A DNA stretch of 64,000 bases from Serratia bockelmannii (GTDB taxonomy: Bacteria > Pseudomonadota > Gammaproteobacteria > Enterobacterales > Enterobacteriaceae), in assembly GCF_008011855.1 (NCBI RefSeq), contig NZ_VOUX01000007.1:78947-142946 (forward strand), given 5' to 3'. Positions 27,870 to 36,908 of this stretch are shown here, one piece after another. Every line of letters begins with the position of its first letter. Positions within the stretch are counted from its first letter, which is position 1. Both the position numbers and the translations under genes were made by a program. The notes under the pieces are model-generated. The model was not told the DNA's origin and made no database searches. It saw only the letters and a program-made list of their open reading frames with translations.

Positions 27870-28031
27870 ATGTCCGATTCCAGCAGCGTCAAAGGTTTTA
27901 TCAACCGCTCCACCCAAATCGTCTGCCCTAAATGCGGCTATGTTACCCGGCAAAAATGCGCAGCAATGCTGCAAGATGTGATACTGATTTGCCCTAATTG
28001 CGAAACCCGCTTCGAGCCCAGGCAAGGCTGA
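27870..28031 (+). CDS. Small zinc-ribbon protein
   Basis: A 53-residue protein with two zinc knuckles, CPKC (about residues 19-22) and CPNC (about 43-46). It begins MSDSSSVKGFINRST. A GTG at 27840 is in frame but lies inside the stem-loop, so ATG 27870 is preferred, although the ribosome site is poor (ACAGGCC). Such ribbons bind nucleic acid or protein; function is unknown. It is 81 bases after the cold-shock-domain gene and could be co-transcribed. Confidence 0.6.
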   Translation: MSDSSSVKGFINRSTQIVCPKCGYVTRQKCAAMLQDVILICPNCETRFEPRQG

Positions 28032-28037
28032 AAACGG

Positions 28038-29498
28038 TTAACGGAACAGGATATGCTCGACGCTGTTGCCGTTGATCACGTTGAACGACTCCACCCGATT
28101 ACGCCCCTGCGATTTGGCGCGATACAGCGCGATATCCGCCATATTCATCAGCTGTTCCAACGATTTCACCTCATTCATCGCCAGGCTGGCGACGCCGACG
28201 CTGATGGTGATTTTCAACGTCTGCTTGCCTTCCGCCTGCAGCTCCGTCTGCTCCACCAGCCGGCGCAAATGTTCCCCCAGCGCCACGCCCTGCGCCGCCA
28301 GCGCGCGCGGCAGCATGATAGCAAACTCTTCCCCGCCCAAGCGGCCGAACAGCTGATCGTGACGCAGCTCGCGCCGCACGATGTGCGCGAACGACGCCAA
28401 AACCTGATCGCCGGCGCTGTGGCCGTGCGTATCGTTGATCTGCTTGAAATGATCGATGTCGATCAGCAGCAGCGACACCGCCTCTTTGGAACGGTGTTTA
28501 TGCTCCAGCAACTCGCCCGCTTTGCGGGTCATCGCGCTGCGCGCCAGCACCCCGGTCAGAAAATCGTGGTTGGCACTGTGCTCCAGACGCCGCATCAGCT
28601 TGCGGTTGGCGGCGATGGAGCTGGCGAGGATCAGCGGCCCCATCACCAGCATGGCGATGCCCAATCGGGCGGACATCAGGGTATCGAGGAAGGCGTTGTG
28701 GTTGTTCGGCGTTTCATAAAGCACCAGGTTGGCAGAAATGCTGCTGATCTCGGTCATGCCGGTCAACAGCGTCAGCAACGTCACGGGGAACAGCGGGTAG
28801 CGTACCGCGCACCACAGCAGCGCCGGGATCGGGAAGGCGATGGCGCCCGGCCCGCCGATATAGACGCTGAACGCCAGCGACAGCAGCAACGCCAGCAGCG
28901 GCAGGCAGCCTTTCAGGCGCCAACGCACCTGCATGCGCAGCAGTTGCTTCAGCCGCGGCGCCGCCATCAGCACCGGCAACAGCAGCAAGGTCGTCGAGAA
29001 TTGCTCACTGAACCAAGCCAGCCAGGCGATCACCACCGTGTTGTTATAGAGGCTATCATTACGCAGCACCGACAGCGTCGACGCCACCGCCGCGCCGGCC
29101 AAACTGGCGCTGAACATATAGAGTATCGCCTGGGGCTTGCCCATGCGCCGTTGAGATTGTGGCAGCATCAGCATGATGCCGTAACCGACGGCGATCAGCG
29201 ACATGTTGCAGGCGTTCAGCCACAGCGCCAGAGACCAACCTTCGCCGGTGCTGAGATCGGCGGCGACCATGCCCAGATAGGTGGTAAGCCAGCCGAGCGG
29301 CGTGCCGTAAATGGGTTTGCGCAGCAGCAAACCGAGCAGAATCGCATTCACTGGCCAAAATAAGGAAAGCGAGCCAATCGGCCGGCTAAGAATACCCACC
29401 AGGGAAAGCAAAAAAGCCAGCATGAAAAGATTGATCAGCTGAACCGTCAGAGGCAGGCCATGCCTGGCGTTTATTCTGACGTTCATCGCCTCGCCCAT
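28038..29498 (-). CDS. Membrane diguanylate cyclase, MASE1-type sensor plus GGDEF
   Basis: 486 residues. The first 300 contain about eight hydrophobic segments of the MASE1 type. The GGDEF domain follows, with active-site GGEEF at 388-392, so it should make cyclic di-GMP. The inhibitory RxxD site is absent: the four residues in its place are RHDQ. ATG 29498 and a second ATG at 29486 with a nearer GAGG are both possible starts. It is convergent with the zinc-ribbon gene, six bases apart. Confidence 0.88.
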   Translation of the reverse strand: MGEAMNVRINARHGLPLTVQLINLFMLAFLLSLVGILSRPIGSLSLFWPVNAILLGLLLRKPIYGTPLGWLTTYLGMVAADLSTGEGWSLALWLNACNMSLIAVGYGIMLMLPQSQRRMGKPQAILYMFSASLAGAAVASTLSVLRNDSLYNNTVVIAWLAWFSEQFSTTLLLLPVLMAAPRLKQLLRMQVRWRLKGCLPLLALLLSLAFSVYIGGPGAIAFPIPALLWCAVRYPLFPVTLLTLLTGMTEISSISANLVLYETPNNHNAFLDTLMSARLGIAMLVMGPLILASSIAANRKLMRRLEHSANHDFLTGVLARSAMTRKAGELLEHKHRSKEAVSLLLIDIDHFKQINDTHGHSAGDQVLASFAHIVRRELRHDQLFGRLGGEEFAIMLPRALAAQGVALGEHLRRLVEQTELQAEGKQTLKITISVGVASLAMNEVKSLEQLMNMADIALYRAKSQGRNRVESFNVINGNSVEHILFR

Positions 29499-29834
29499 AT
29501 TTCGCTAATAACCAGAATAATAATGTGCATACTCTCTCGCCCGGCCAGTGAGGGATAGTCAACTCGAATTTCAACCAAAAAAGCCAGACAAATCAATAAT
29601 AAAAAACGTTAACATTTAATTAACAGACTTTTCTTAGCCTGATGCGACCGCGGCGGGCTCACCCGCATAGCGTCAGCAAATAATGCCGACTCTGCTGTCA
29701 GCATAGCGCATAGCGTAATAGGCCGCCGACGGCGTTAATTACATTAATAAGCTTGTGGTTATTGGTCGTTGAATGATGTTTGAATAACTACGCGATTATT
29801 TTCCTGCAACTGGGCCGCCCGTGCAATAACAACC
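29499..29834. other. AT-rich gene-free stretch upstream of the diguanylate cyclase
   Basis: About 335 bases with no credible coding frame and noticeably lower G+C than the surroundings (for instance AACGTTAACATTTAATTAAC near 29607). It holds the promoter region of the minus-strand diguanylate cyclase. No further structure is recognised. Confidence 0.5.
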
Positions 29835-29835
29835 C

Positions 29836-29919
29836 AAAAAAAGCCCGCATAGCGCGGGCTTGCTTGAACAACAGCAAATCGACAGTTACGACACAGCCAT
29901 ACGTTGCATGCCTGTGCTG
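29836..29919 (-). ncRNA. Candidate small RNA B (minus strand)
   Basis: On the minus strand a strong intrinsic terminator ends here: AAGCCCGC / GCGGGCTT (29861-29854 and 29848-29841) followed by seven Us. About 50 bases upstream is a hairpin CACAG-CAT / ATG-CTGTG (29916-29892), and further up a -10-like TATACT at 29931-29926. The order of hairpin, single-stranded linker, terminator is typical of Hfq-type RNAs. There is no coding frame. The -35 is weak and I recognise no family. Confidence 0.45.
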
Positions 29920-29961
29920 CCACGCAGTATAGCGGTGAAAGCTTAAGCAGACCTTAGCAAC

Positions 29962-30040
29962 AAAAAACCCGGCCTAGGAACCGGGAATATTTGTACGAAA
30001 TGCAGTGTTAGCCCAAGCAGGCTAATAACATTTCGCAGCC
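29962..30040 (-). ncRNA. Candidate small RNA A, or 3' UTR of the flavodoxin gene (minus strand)
   Basis: CGAAATG / CATTTCG (30035-30029 and 30002-29996) with inner TTAGCC / GGCTAA forms a stable stem-loop. It is followed by a linker and a CCCGG/CCGGG hairpin with six Us (29985-29962). It could be an independent RNA, or the processed 3' end of the flavodoxin mRNA whose stop is at 30117. Confidence 0.4.
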
Positions 30041-30116
30041 TACACGCCAATTGTGCAGAGAAAATGAACGCGGCATCCGTTCAACCGCACCGCCACCCCA
30101 TCTACACGGTAAGGCC

Positions 30117-30668
30117 TTACGCCAGTTTGGCGGCAAAGCCCGCTACGCGCTGGCCATAGAGCTTGGCGGTCGCCAGATCGCCCGACAACATCTCATCCAC
30201 GCCGGCATCCGCCGGGGTCTGCACCAGCAGCCCCACCGAACCGCCCAGGTTATTGACGTCGGTACGCTGCGCCGATTTGGTGTTGGCCGGCAGCAGCCCC
30301 AGACTGACCCACAGGCCGCCATGTTGCGAAGCCAGCGTCTGCAGTGCGATCAACGTGACCTGCTTATCGCCGTTCAGGCTGGCGCTGTTGGTAAAGCCGC
30401 CGAACACTTTGTCCTGCCACTTGCGGCCGAACCAGGCTTTGGAGCTCGCGTCGGCGAATTTCTTGAACTGCCAGGATGGGCCGCCCATATAGGTCGGCGA
30501 GCCAAAGATGATGGCGTCCGCCTCATCCAACGTCTGCCAGGCTTCGTCGCTGATGTCACCGTTCTGATCGATGGCGATCAGTTCCGCCCCCGCACCTTCC
30601 GCCACGACTTTCGCCAAACGCTCGGTATGGCCGTAGCCGGAATGAAACACCACTACTGTCTTCGCCAT
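30117..30668 (-). CDS. Flavodoxin-fold NAD(P)H oxidoreductase (WrbA-like)
   Basis: A 183-residue FMN protein. It starts MAKTVVVFHSGYGHTERLA, whose SGYGHT loop binds the FMN phosphate, followed by the FGSPTYMGGPSWQFKKF segment that packs on the flavin. It probably reduces quinones by two electrons in the cytosol. The upstream ATG at 30698 is in frame, but ATG 30668 has GGAGAA at the right distance. Confidence 0.88.
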   Translation of the reverse strand: MAKTVVVFHSGYGHTERLAKVVAEGAGAELIAIDQNGDISDEAWQTLDEADAIIFGSPTYMGGPSWQFKKFADASSKAWFGRKWQDKVFGGFTNSASLNGDKQVTLIALQTLASQHGGLWVSLGLLPANTKSAQRTDVNNLGGSVGLLVQTPADAGVDEMLSGDLATAKLYGQRVAGFAAKLA

Positions 30669-30813
30669 AGAAATTCTCCACTCATTGCACAAAGGCACCG
30701 ACGGCGCCCCCTCTCGCGTTCAATCTAATCAAGCGCGCAGCGGCTGAATACCGAATAAAACTGACGGTGATATTCAAAAAAATCGCGTTACGCACCGCCG
30801 GGTATGCGCAGAT

Positions 30814-30916
30814 AAAAAAAATCCCGCACAAGGCGGGATAAACTTAACAGGGATGGGGTAATACACTACAGGGAATGGATAACACACAACATCATCGGGT
30901 AGAGCTACAGTACCAA
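30814..30916 (-). ncRNA. Candidate small RNA C, or long 3' UTR (minus strand)
   Basis: A perfect ATCCCGC/GCGGGAT terminator with eight Us (30839-30814) lies 157-182 bases after the glycosyltransferase stop. A -10-like TATACA at 30928-30923 and a small GGTA..TACC hairpin follow, then a long unpaired pyrimidine-rich stretch containing GATGTTGTGTG. It is either the distal end of the upstream mRNA or a roughly 100-base RNA. Confidence 0.3.
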
Positions 30917-30995
30917 TCCCAATGTATAGAACTGTCATCCCCGCGTAAGTTTGCTCGGCCAGATGTAACGCCGAATGGGAAATATGACATTTTGC

Positions 30996-32528
30996 TCAAC
31001 GCACCACGAACAGGCGCGACTCAAAGCCGCCGCTCTTGAAGGTGCCGGTATTGACCCACCCGGGCGGCGAACGGCCGAAGTCCTGATTGAAATCGCCGCC
31101 GCTGACCAGCCAGACCCGGCGATGGCCTTTCGCTAACGCGCTGAGATTATCGACGTAAGTCTGCGCCGCCCGATCGTGGAAAAAGGTGCCGAAACCATAG
31201 GCATTGGGCTTGCCCGAAATGCCGTTGGGCCTGGCCGGGGTATACAACAGGGCGCGATAGCCCTGCTTGTTGTAATACACATAGCTCAGGTAGTTGAACA
31301 TGTTGCTGACCACCACTGCATCGTTAGGCTGATAGAGACTGTTGATGTAGTGCACCATCACTTTGAACTCATCTTTCTCGACCGGGTAATCGTTACGCAC
31401 GCCGCAGCCGAACAGCAAACTGAAGAACAGCAGCAAAGAAATCCCGCGCACCCGGCTTTTCGTGCCGGCGATCAGCACGCCCAACACCAGCGGAATGCCC
31501 AGCGCGGCCGAATAGAGGTAGCGATCGACAAACAGCGGCGAGCGCCAGGAAATGGCGAATACCAACGTCACCGGGATCAGAATGCCGCCGAGCAGCAGCA
31601 GCGAGAATGTTCTCGGCGTCTCCCGCCGCCACAGTAGCAATGAACATAAGGCGATAAACATCGCCGGCAGCAGCCAGAGAATGACCGTCGGATAATTGCT
31701 GCCATCATGCCCAGTGAGAAAACGCCAATACATCGCCGGCAGATCGCCCCAGGAAACCTGAGGGATCCAACCGACGTCGCCGCCGACCCGCAGCTCGGCG
31801 ATATGCGCCAGCAGATTGAACAGCACCAGCAGCCAGGGAATGTAGGCCACCCCGATCGCCACATTGGCCAGCCACCACGCCGGCTGCTTGATGTAACGTA
31901 CGCCTTCGCGGCGGCACGACAGCGCCAGCAGCACCAGCCAGTGAGCGATCAGCGTAAAAATCGTGAAGTAGTGGGTATAAAAGCTCAGCGTCATCAATAA
32001 CGCATACAGCGCCAGGTAACGGTGGTTATCCGGCGTTTTCAGCCACTTCGCCAACGCCATGGCGGCGGCGATCGCCAGCATCCCCATCAGCGCGTACATG
32101 CGCGCCTCCTGGCTGTAACGCACCGCCATCGGCATGATTGCCATCAGCCACCCCGCTATCAGCGCCGCCCGCTCATTGGTCAACCAACGGGTAAAACGCA
32201 TCGCCAACGCCACCGTCATCACGCCGAACACCAGGCTCAGCGAGCGGGCCGCCATGATGCCGTCGCCAAACAGCGCCATCCAGCCATGCAGCAACAGGTA
32301 ATAAAGCGGCGGGTGAACATCGAAAGAAGCGTGGTACAGCAAAGCGCCCACGTCATAGCGGCTGGTCAGTACGCTGGAGGCTTCATCGCACCAAAAATAC
32401 CGATCTGATAAGGAAATAAATCGCACGATCGCCGAAAACGCCACGATCGCCAACGCGTAATGTTTGTAACCGATGCCCTTTAAGCCGTTGTTGCTCAAAG
32501 AAACATTCGATACCTGCTGCAGTGACAT
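30996..32528 (-). CDS. Membrane glycosyltransferase of the GT-C / GT39 (PMT_2) type
   Basis: 510 residues with ten or more hydrophobic segments. After the first helix comes RYFWCDEASSVL, the acidic Asp-Glu pair characteristic of polyprenyl-phosphate-sugar-dependent GT-C transferases. Near 120-150 RYSQEARMYAL resembles the conserved second loop. The C-terminal ~130 residues are soluble and periplasmic. The acceptor is unknown; a cell-envelope polysaccharide, lipid or protein is possible. No neighbours of an envelope pathway are nearby. Confidence 0.8.
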   Translation of the reverse strand: MSLQQVSNVSLSNNGLKGIGYKHYALAIVAFSAIVRFISLSDRYFWCDEASSVLTSRYDVGALLYHASFDVHPPLYYLLLHGWMALFGDGIMAARSLSLVFGVMTVALAMRFTRWLTNERAALIAGWLMAIMPMAVRYSQEARMYALMGMLAIAAAMALAKWLKTPDNHRYLALYALLMTLSFYTHYFTIFTLIAHWLVLLALSCRREGVRYIKQPAWWLANVAIGVAYIPWLLVLFNLLAHIAELRVGGDVGWIPQVSWGDLPAMYWRFLTGHDGSNYPTVILWLLPAMFIALCSLLLWRRETPRTFSLLLLGGILIPVTLVFAISWRSPLFVDRYLYSAALGIPLVLGVLIAGTKSRVRGISLLLFFSLLFGCGVRNDYPVEKDEFKVMVHYINSLYQPNDAVVVSNMFNYLSYVYYNKQGYRALLYTPARPNGISGKPNAYGFGTFFHDRAAQTYVDNLSALAKGHRRVWLVSGGDFNQDFGRSPPGWVNTGTFKSGGFESRLFVVR

Positions 32529-32587
32529 AACGGCATTCCGCCCAAGAGAACCACACCGTGTGGAGACGCAGCGTCATCATTGCCGAC

Positions 32588-32609
32588 GGCGGGTAAATGG
32601 CGGGTAAAT
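32588..32609 (+). repeat. Tandem 11-bp duplication
   Basis: GGCGGGTAAAT occurs twice without a gap, in the short space between the glycosyltransferase start and the small membrane gene. Confidence 0.7.
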
Positions 32610-32653
32610 CAGTGCGAAAAAGTCGACGCAATCACCGCGGCGCCGCGTGGCTC

Positions 32654-32809
32654 TCAGCGGATTTCAACGGTGATATCCGGGTAGGCTTTCTCGCCATCGC
32701 TGAGGTAATGCCCCAGCGCCCGGTAAGCCATGACGTACAGCACGGCGGCGGCGCACAGGCACAGCAAGGTCACGAGCAGGAATCTGGATTTGCGCACGAT
32801 AGGCTCCAT
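32654..32809 (-). CDS. Small hypothetical membrane protein
   Basis: 51 residues from ATG 32809: a basic start (MEPIVRKSR), one hydrophobic helix (FLLVTLLCLCAAAVLYVMAY) and a polar tail ending PDITVEIR. The orientation would be cytosolic N-terminus with a periplasmic tail. No family recognised; the ribosome site is weak. It is encoded on the same strand as its neighbours. Confidence 0.55.
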   Translation of the reverse strand: MEPIVRKSRFLLVTLLCLCAAAVLYVMAYRALGHYLSDGEKAYPDITVEIR

Positions 32810-32906
32810 GGGGAAATTTTCGCCTATTGTAGCGCGGCAAAATAAACGAAAGTTCAATTGCCGGCGGGTCAAGCGCCTCGCACTCACTCGGCGAGGCGGC
32901 TTCATC

Positions 32907-33233
32907 TCATTTCTTCAACATGTAGATAAACGAATCGACGGTTTCGCCGCCGGCGGTGGAGACGCTGACCGCCACCCGTTCATACCCCTCACCTTCGAAC
33001 GCATCGAGAGTCGGCCAGTGGTTGACGAGATTAGCTGAACGGAACAGAAAACCGTTCACCCGATTGCCGCTGTTATCCAACACGATGCCTGGGTAGCCCA
33101 TCTCGGCGCCCCAGCCTTCGTTAAGCAGCGATCCGCCGACGCTGCCTTCTTCCCAGCTGCCGCCGATGGCTTCCATAATGTGCGCGTTGGGTCTGCCCGG
33201 CCCCAGGGTGCCGTAAACGAATAAGCTTTGCAT
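32907..33233 (-). CDS. Gamma-glutamylcyclotransferase-like (AIG2/YtfP family) protein
   Basis: 108 residues with the family substrate loop VYGTLGPGRPNAH at the start, GYPGIVLDNSGNRVNGFLF in the middle, and the catalytic-Glu region LDAFEGEGYERVAV. Members cyclise gamma-glutamyl groups or remove related adducts; the exact substrate is unclear. ATG 33233 has an AGAGAG leader; a GTG five codons upstream is less likely. Confidence 0.82.
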   Translation of the reverse strand: MQSLFVYGTLGPGRPNAHIMEAIGGSWEEGSVGGSLLNEGWGAEMGYPGIVLDNSGNRVNGFLFRSANLVNHWPTLDAFEGEGYERVAVSVSTAGGETVDSFIYMLKK

Positions 33234-33366
33234 GTTGCTCTCTGCCACTGACTAAAAGTTAGCGAACGAACATAGCATGGCGCTCAATGGCGAGCCAACG
33301 AGAGTATGGATTACGCAGTCGAATTTTTGAGGGAACAAGTCGGGAGGAAGAAAATCAAGGAAGTAA

Positions 33367-33443
33367 TGGCACGCCCTATAGGATTCGAACCTATGACCTA
33401 CGGCTTAGAAGGCCGTTGCTCTATCCAACTGAGCTAAGGGCGC
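33367..33443 (-). tRNA. argU: tRNA-Arg, anticodon UCU
   Basis: A 77-base cloverleaf on the minus strand: acceptor GCGCCCT/AGGGCGT (the first pair is G-U), D-loop TTAGCTCAGTTGGATAGAG, anticodon loop CTTCTAA giving UCU, T-loop GGTTCGAATCC, and encoded GCCA end. It closely matches E. coli argU, which reads the rare AGA codon and also lies beside folD. The E. coli gene hosts a prophage; no integrase is seen here. Confidence 0.95.
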
Positions 33444-33539
33444 ATTGAGATGCGGCAACCTGTGGTTGCGGGTTGCGATTATACGGTCAGAGGTTAGCGA
33501 GTCAATGCCTTTTCATGACGTTACGGCGGCGACGGCGCT

Positions 33540-33836
33540 TTATGGCGTTTTTTCCGCCAGCGCCCGCGCTATGTTACGGTGCGCCAGGCCGACCGCGGTA
33601 TCGCCTGGTGTGCGCTCAGCCTCTTGCCGCCCACCGCCCCGCCGCCGACAAAGGCGCGTAGACTGTACCACTGCGGCAATATCCCCCCAATCGGCATGCT
33701 CAACCACCTGCATATTGCAGGTCGCTTCCCCCCTTTCCCCCAATGCGGAGTCAGGGCGTGCGCTGTTTAAGGATGCCTGGCTCCACGGCGCCCAAGCCAG
33801 CAATAGCGCGCAACCTCCCCATGCGCTGCCGTTCAT
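33540..33836 (-). CDS. Hypothetical protein with signal-like N-terminus, coupled to the gene before it
   Basis: 98 residues from ATG 33836, which overlaps the stop of the preceding ORF as ATGA. The start (MNGSAWGGCALLLAWAPWSQA) looks like a signal peptide or a lone membrane helix. The rest (SLNSARPDSALGERGEATC and on) is polar with two cysteines and an Arg/Gly-rich patch. No family recognised. The ATGA overlap is the main support. Confidence 0.4.
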   Translation of the reverse strand: MNGSAWGGCALLLAWAPWSQASLNSARPDSALGERGEATCNMQVVEHADWGDIAAVVQSTRLCRRRGGGRQEAERTPGDTAVGLAHRNIARALAEKTP

Positions 33837-34042
33837 GCGCACAGCTTCCGCCACAGCGCGCTCAGGCGCGCCCGCCACGACGGCGCTGCCTGGTGCTGGC
33901 CGAGCTGATGCAGCGCGGTGAGTTGCGCACTGCCCGCCGGATGCCGTGAAGAATCGAACACCGTCTCCCCTACGTGTTTAGGCTCCGCCGGTTGCTGATC
34001 AGGTTGATGATGCAACGGGTAAAGCCGGGTTATCGCTCTCAT
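33833..34042 (-). CDS. Hypothetical 69-residue protein
   Basis: From ATG 34042, preceded by a good AGAGGG ribosome site at seven bases' spacing. The product starts MRAITRLYPLHHQPDQQPAE, is rich in His, Gln and Pro, and ends in a basic, Trp-containing helix (WRARLSALWRKLCA). It shares an ATGA junction with the next gene. Together they run toward the argU tRNA gene on the same strand. A longer frame into the folD promoter is not supported. Family unknown. Confidence 0.45.
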   Translation of the reverse strand: MRAITRLYPLHHQPDQQPAEPKHVGETVFDSSRHPAGSAQLTALHQLGQHQAAPSWRARLSALWRKLCA

Positions 34043-34247
34043 GATCCTGCCCTCTTTCGCCCAGTGAACAGCCCCAGCGTATGCAAATGCAGGTAAAAAT
34101 GACGTAGAGGATCCTGAGGCCGGCATAAAAAAAGCGTAAATCGGCGTCGGCAACGGCCGCGAGGGTGATTCTGCGCCTGACAGCGCGCTCAGCTTCTGCC
34201 AGAATAGCGGCATCCCCGCTTTTCTTAATTGATGGATTTCCACACTG

Positions 34248-35114
34248 ATGTCAGCAAAGATTATTGATGGTAAAACGATTGCGCAGCAGGTTAGAAACGA
34301 AGTGGCTGAGCAAGTGAAACAACGTCTGGCGGCCGGCAAGCGCGCCCCAGGGCTGGCGGTTGTGTTGGTCGGCGAGAATCCGGCTTCGCAAATTTACGTC
34401 GCCAGCAAGCGCCGCGCCTGCGATGAAGTCGGCTTCCTTTCCCGCTCCTACGACCTGCCCGCTGCCACCAGTGAAGCCGAGCTGCTGGCGTTGATCGACC
34501 AGCTGAACGCCGACGCAGAAATCGACGGCATTCTGGTGCAGCTGCCGCTGCCGGCCGGCATCGATAACGTCAAGGTGCTGGAACGCATCCACCCGGACAA
34601 AGACGTCGACGGCTTCCACCCGTACAACGTCGGCCGCCTGTGCCAGCGCGCGCCTAAGCTGCGCCCGTGCACGCCGCGCGGCATCGTTACCCTACTGGAG
34701 CGTTATAACATCGATACCTACGGCCTGAATGCCGTGGTGGTCGGCGCGTCCAACATCGTCGGTCGCCCGATGAGCATGGAGCTGCTGCTGGCCGGCTGCA
34801 CCACCACCGTCACCCACCGCTTCACCAAGAATCTGCGTCATCACGTCGAGAACGCCGATCTGCTGGTGGTGGCGGTCGGCAAGCCGGGCTTCATTCCGGG
34901 CGACTGGATCAAACCGGGCGCCATCGTGGTGGACGTCGGCATCAACCGCTTGGAAAGCGGTAAAGTGGTGGGCGACGTCGATTTCGACGCCGCCAGCGAG
35001 CGCGCCGCCTACATAACCCCGGTGCCGGGTGGCGTTGGCCCGATGACCGTTGCTACACTGATCCAAAATACCTTGCAGGCCTGCGAGGAATATCACGACG
35101 TTCAACCTAAATAA
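34248..35114 (+). CDS. folD: Methylene-THF dehydrogenase / methenyl-THF cyclohydrolase
   Basis: Bifunctional enzyme of one-carbon metabolism. The 288-residue protein has the substrate-site segment [12 protein letters not shown] (with the catalytic YVASK lysine just before it), then [21 protein letters not shown], the NADP-binding [12 protein letters not shown] and the signature [14 protein letters not shown]. It is followed ten bases later by ybcJ, as in E. coli. Confidence 0.97.
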   Translation: MSAKIIDGKTIAQQVRNEVAEQVKQRLAAGKRAPGLAVVLVGENPASQIYVASKRRACDEVGFLSRSYDLPAATSEAELLALIDQLNADAEIDGILVQLPLPAGIDNVKVLERIHPDKDVDGFHPYNVGRLCQRAPKLRPCTPRGIVTLLERYNIDTYGLNAVVVGASNIVGRPMSMELLLAGCTTTVTHRFTKNLRHHVENADLLVVAVGKPGFIPGDWIKPGAIVVDVGINRLESGKVVGDVDFDAASERAAYITPVPGGVGPMTVATLIQNTLQACEEYHDVQPK

Positions 35115-35124
35115 GTAAGGCAGT

Positions 35125-35337
35125 ATGGAAATTTTCAATCTGGACAATCATCCCCACGTCGAACTGTGCGATCTGCTGAAGTTCCAGGGCTGGTGTGAAA
35201 GCGGCGGCGCCGCCAAAGAAGTGATCGCTGAAGGGCAGGTGAAAGTCGACGGCAAGGTCGAAACCCGCAAGCGCTGCAAGATCGTCGCCGATCAGGTCGT
35301 GGAGTTCAACGGCGGCAAGGTCATGGTTAAACCCTAA
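35125..35337 (+). CDS. ybcJ: S4-domain RNA-binding protein YbcJ
   Basis: A 70-residue S4-like domain (LCDLLKFQGWCESGGAAKEVI, then GQVKVDGKVETRKRCKI). Probably binds structured RNA, perhaps ribosomal. Close match to E. coli YbcJ and in the same place after folD. Confidence 0.93.
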   Translation: MEIFNLDNHPHVELCDLLKFQGWCESGGAAKEVIAEGQVKVDGKVETRKRCKIVADQVVEFNGGKVMVKP

Positions 35338-35350
35338 CCCGCAGCCATAG

Positions 35351-35379
35351 AAAAAGGCGCTGAATTCAGCGCCTTTTTT
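35351..35379. terminator. Bidirectional terminator between ybcJ and cysS
   Basis: The palindrome AAGGCGCTGAATTCAGCGCC is flanked by As on one side and Ts on the other, between two convergent genes. Confidence 0.85.
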
Positions 35380-35398
35380 GTTTTTCCCTGCGGCCGGA

Positions 35399-36784
<1,386 letters not shown>

Positions 36785-36812
36785 CGGGAGATTCCGTGGT
36801 GTGCGTGATAAC

Positions 36813-36908
36813 AAAAAAGATAACCGGGCTTCAGGTTTCCGCCCGGTAGCGTATTGAAACCTGAAGCCTGATCTATTGCAAGGTTAAGGCCATGCTTTGC
36901 TGGCTTCA
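36813..36908 (-). promoter_or_regulatory. Candidate transcription attenuator in the cysS leader
   Basis: Read on the minus strand, three segments can pair in different ways. TGAAGCC (36908-36902) can pair with GGCTTCA of segment two. GGCTTCAGGTTTC (36868-36856) pairs perfectly over 13 bp with GAAACCTGAAGCC (36839-36827). ACCGGGC (36847-36841) pairs over 7 bp with GCCCGGT (36829-36823), followed by TATC and six Us. The last is an intrinsic terminator that excludes the 13-bp stem. cysS starts 29 bases later. It could instead end a separate short RNA. Confidence 0.55.

Noticed and set aside
29836..30040. Known small RNA (GcvB, RyhB, FnrS, CyaR, RprA)
   Set aside because: None of their conserved seeds or 5' regions could be found in these modules.
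33367..34247. Prophage or integrase at argU
   Set aside because: No integrase-like frame, no direct repeat of the tRNA 3' end was seen; only the two small coupled ORFs.
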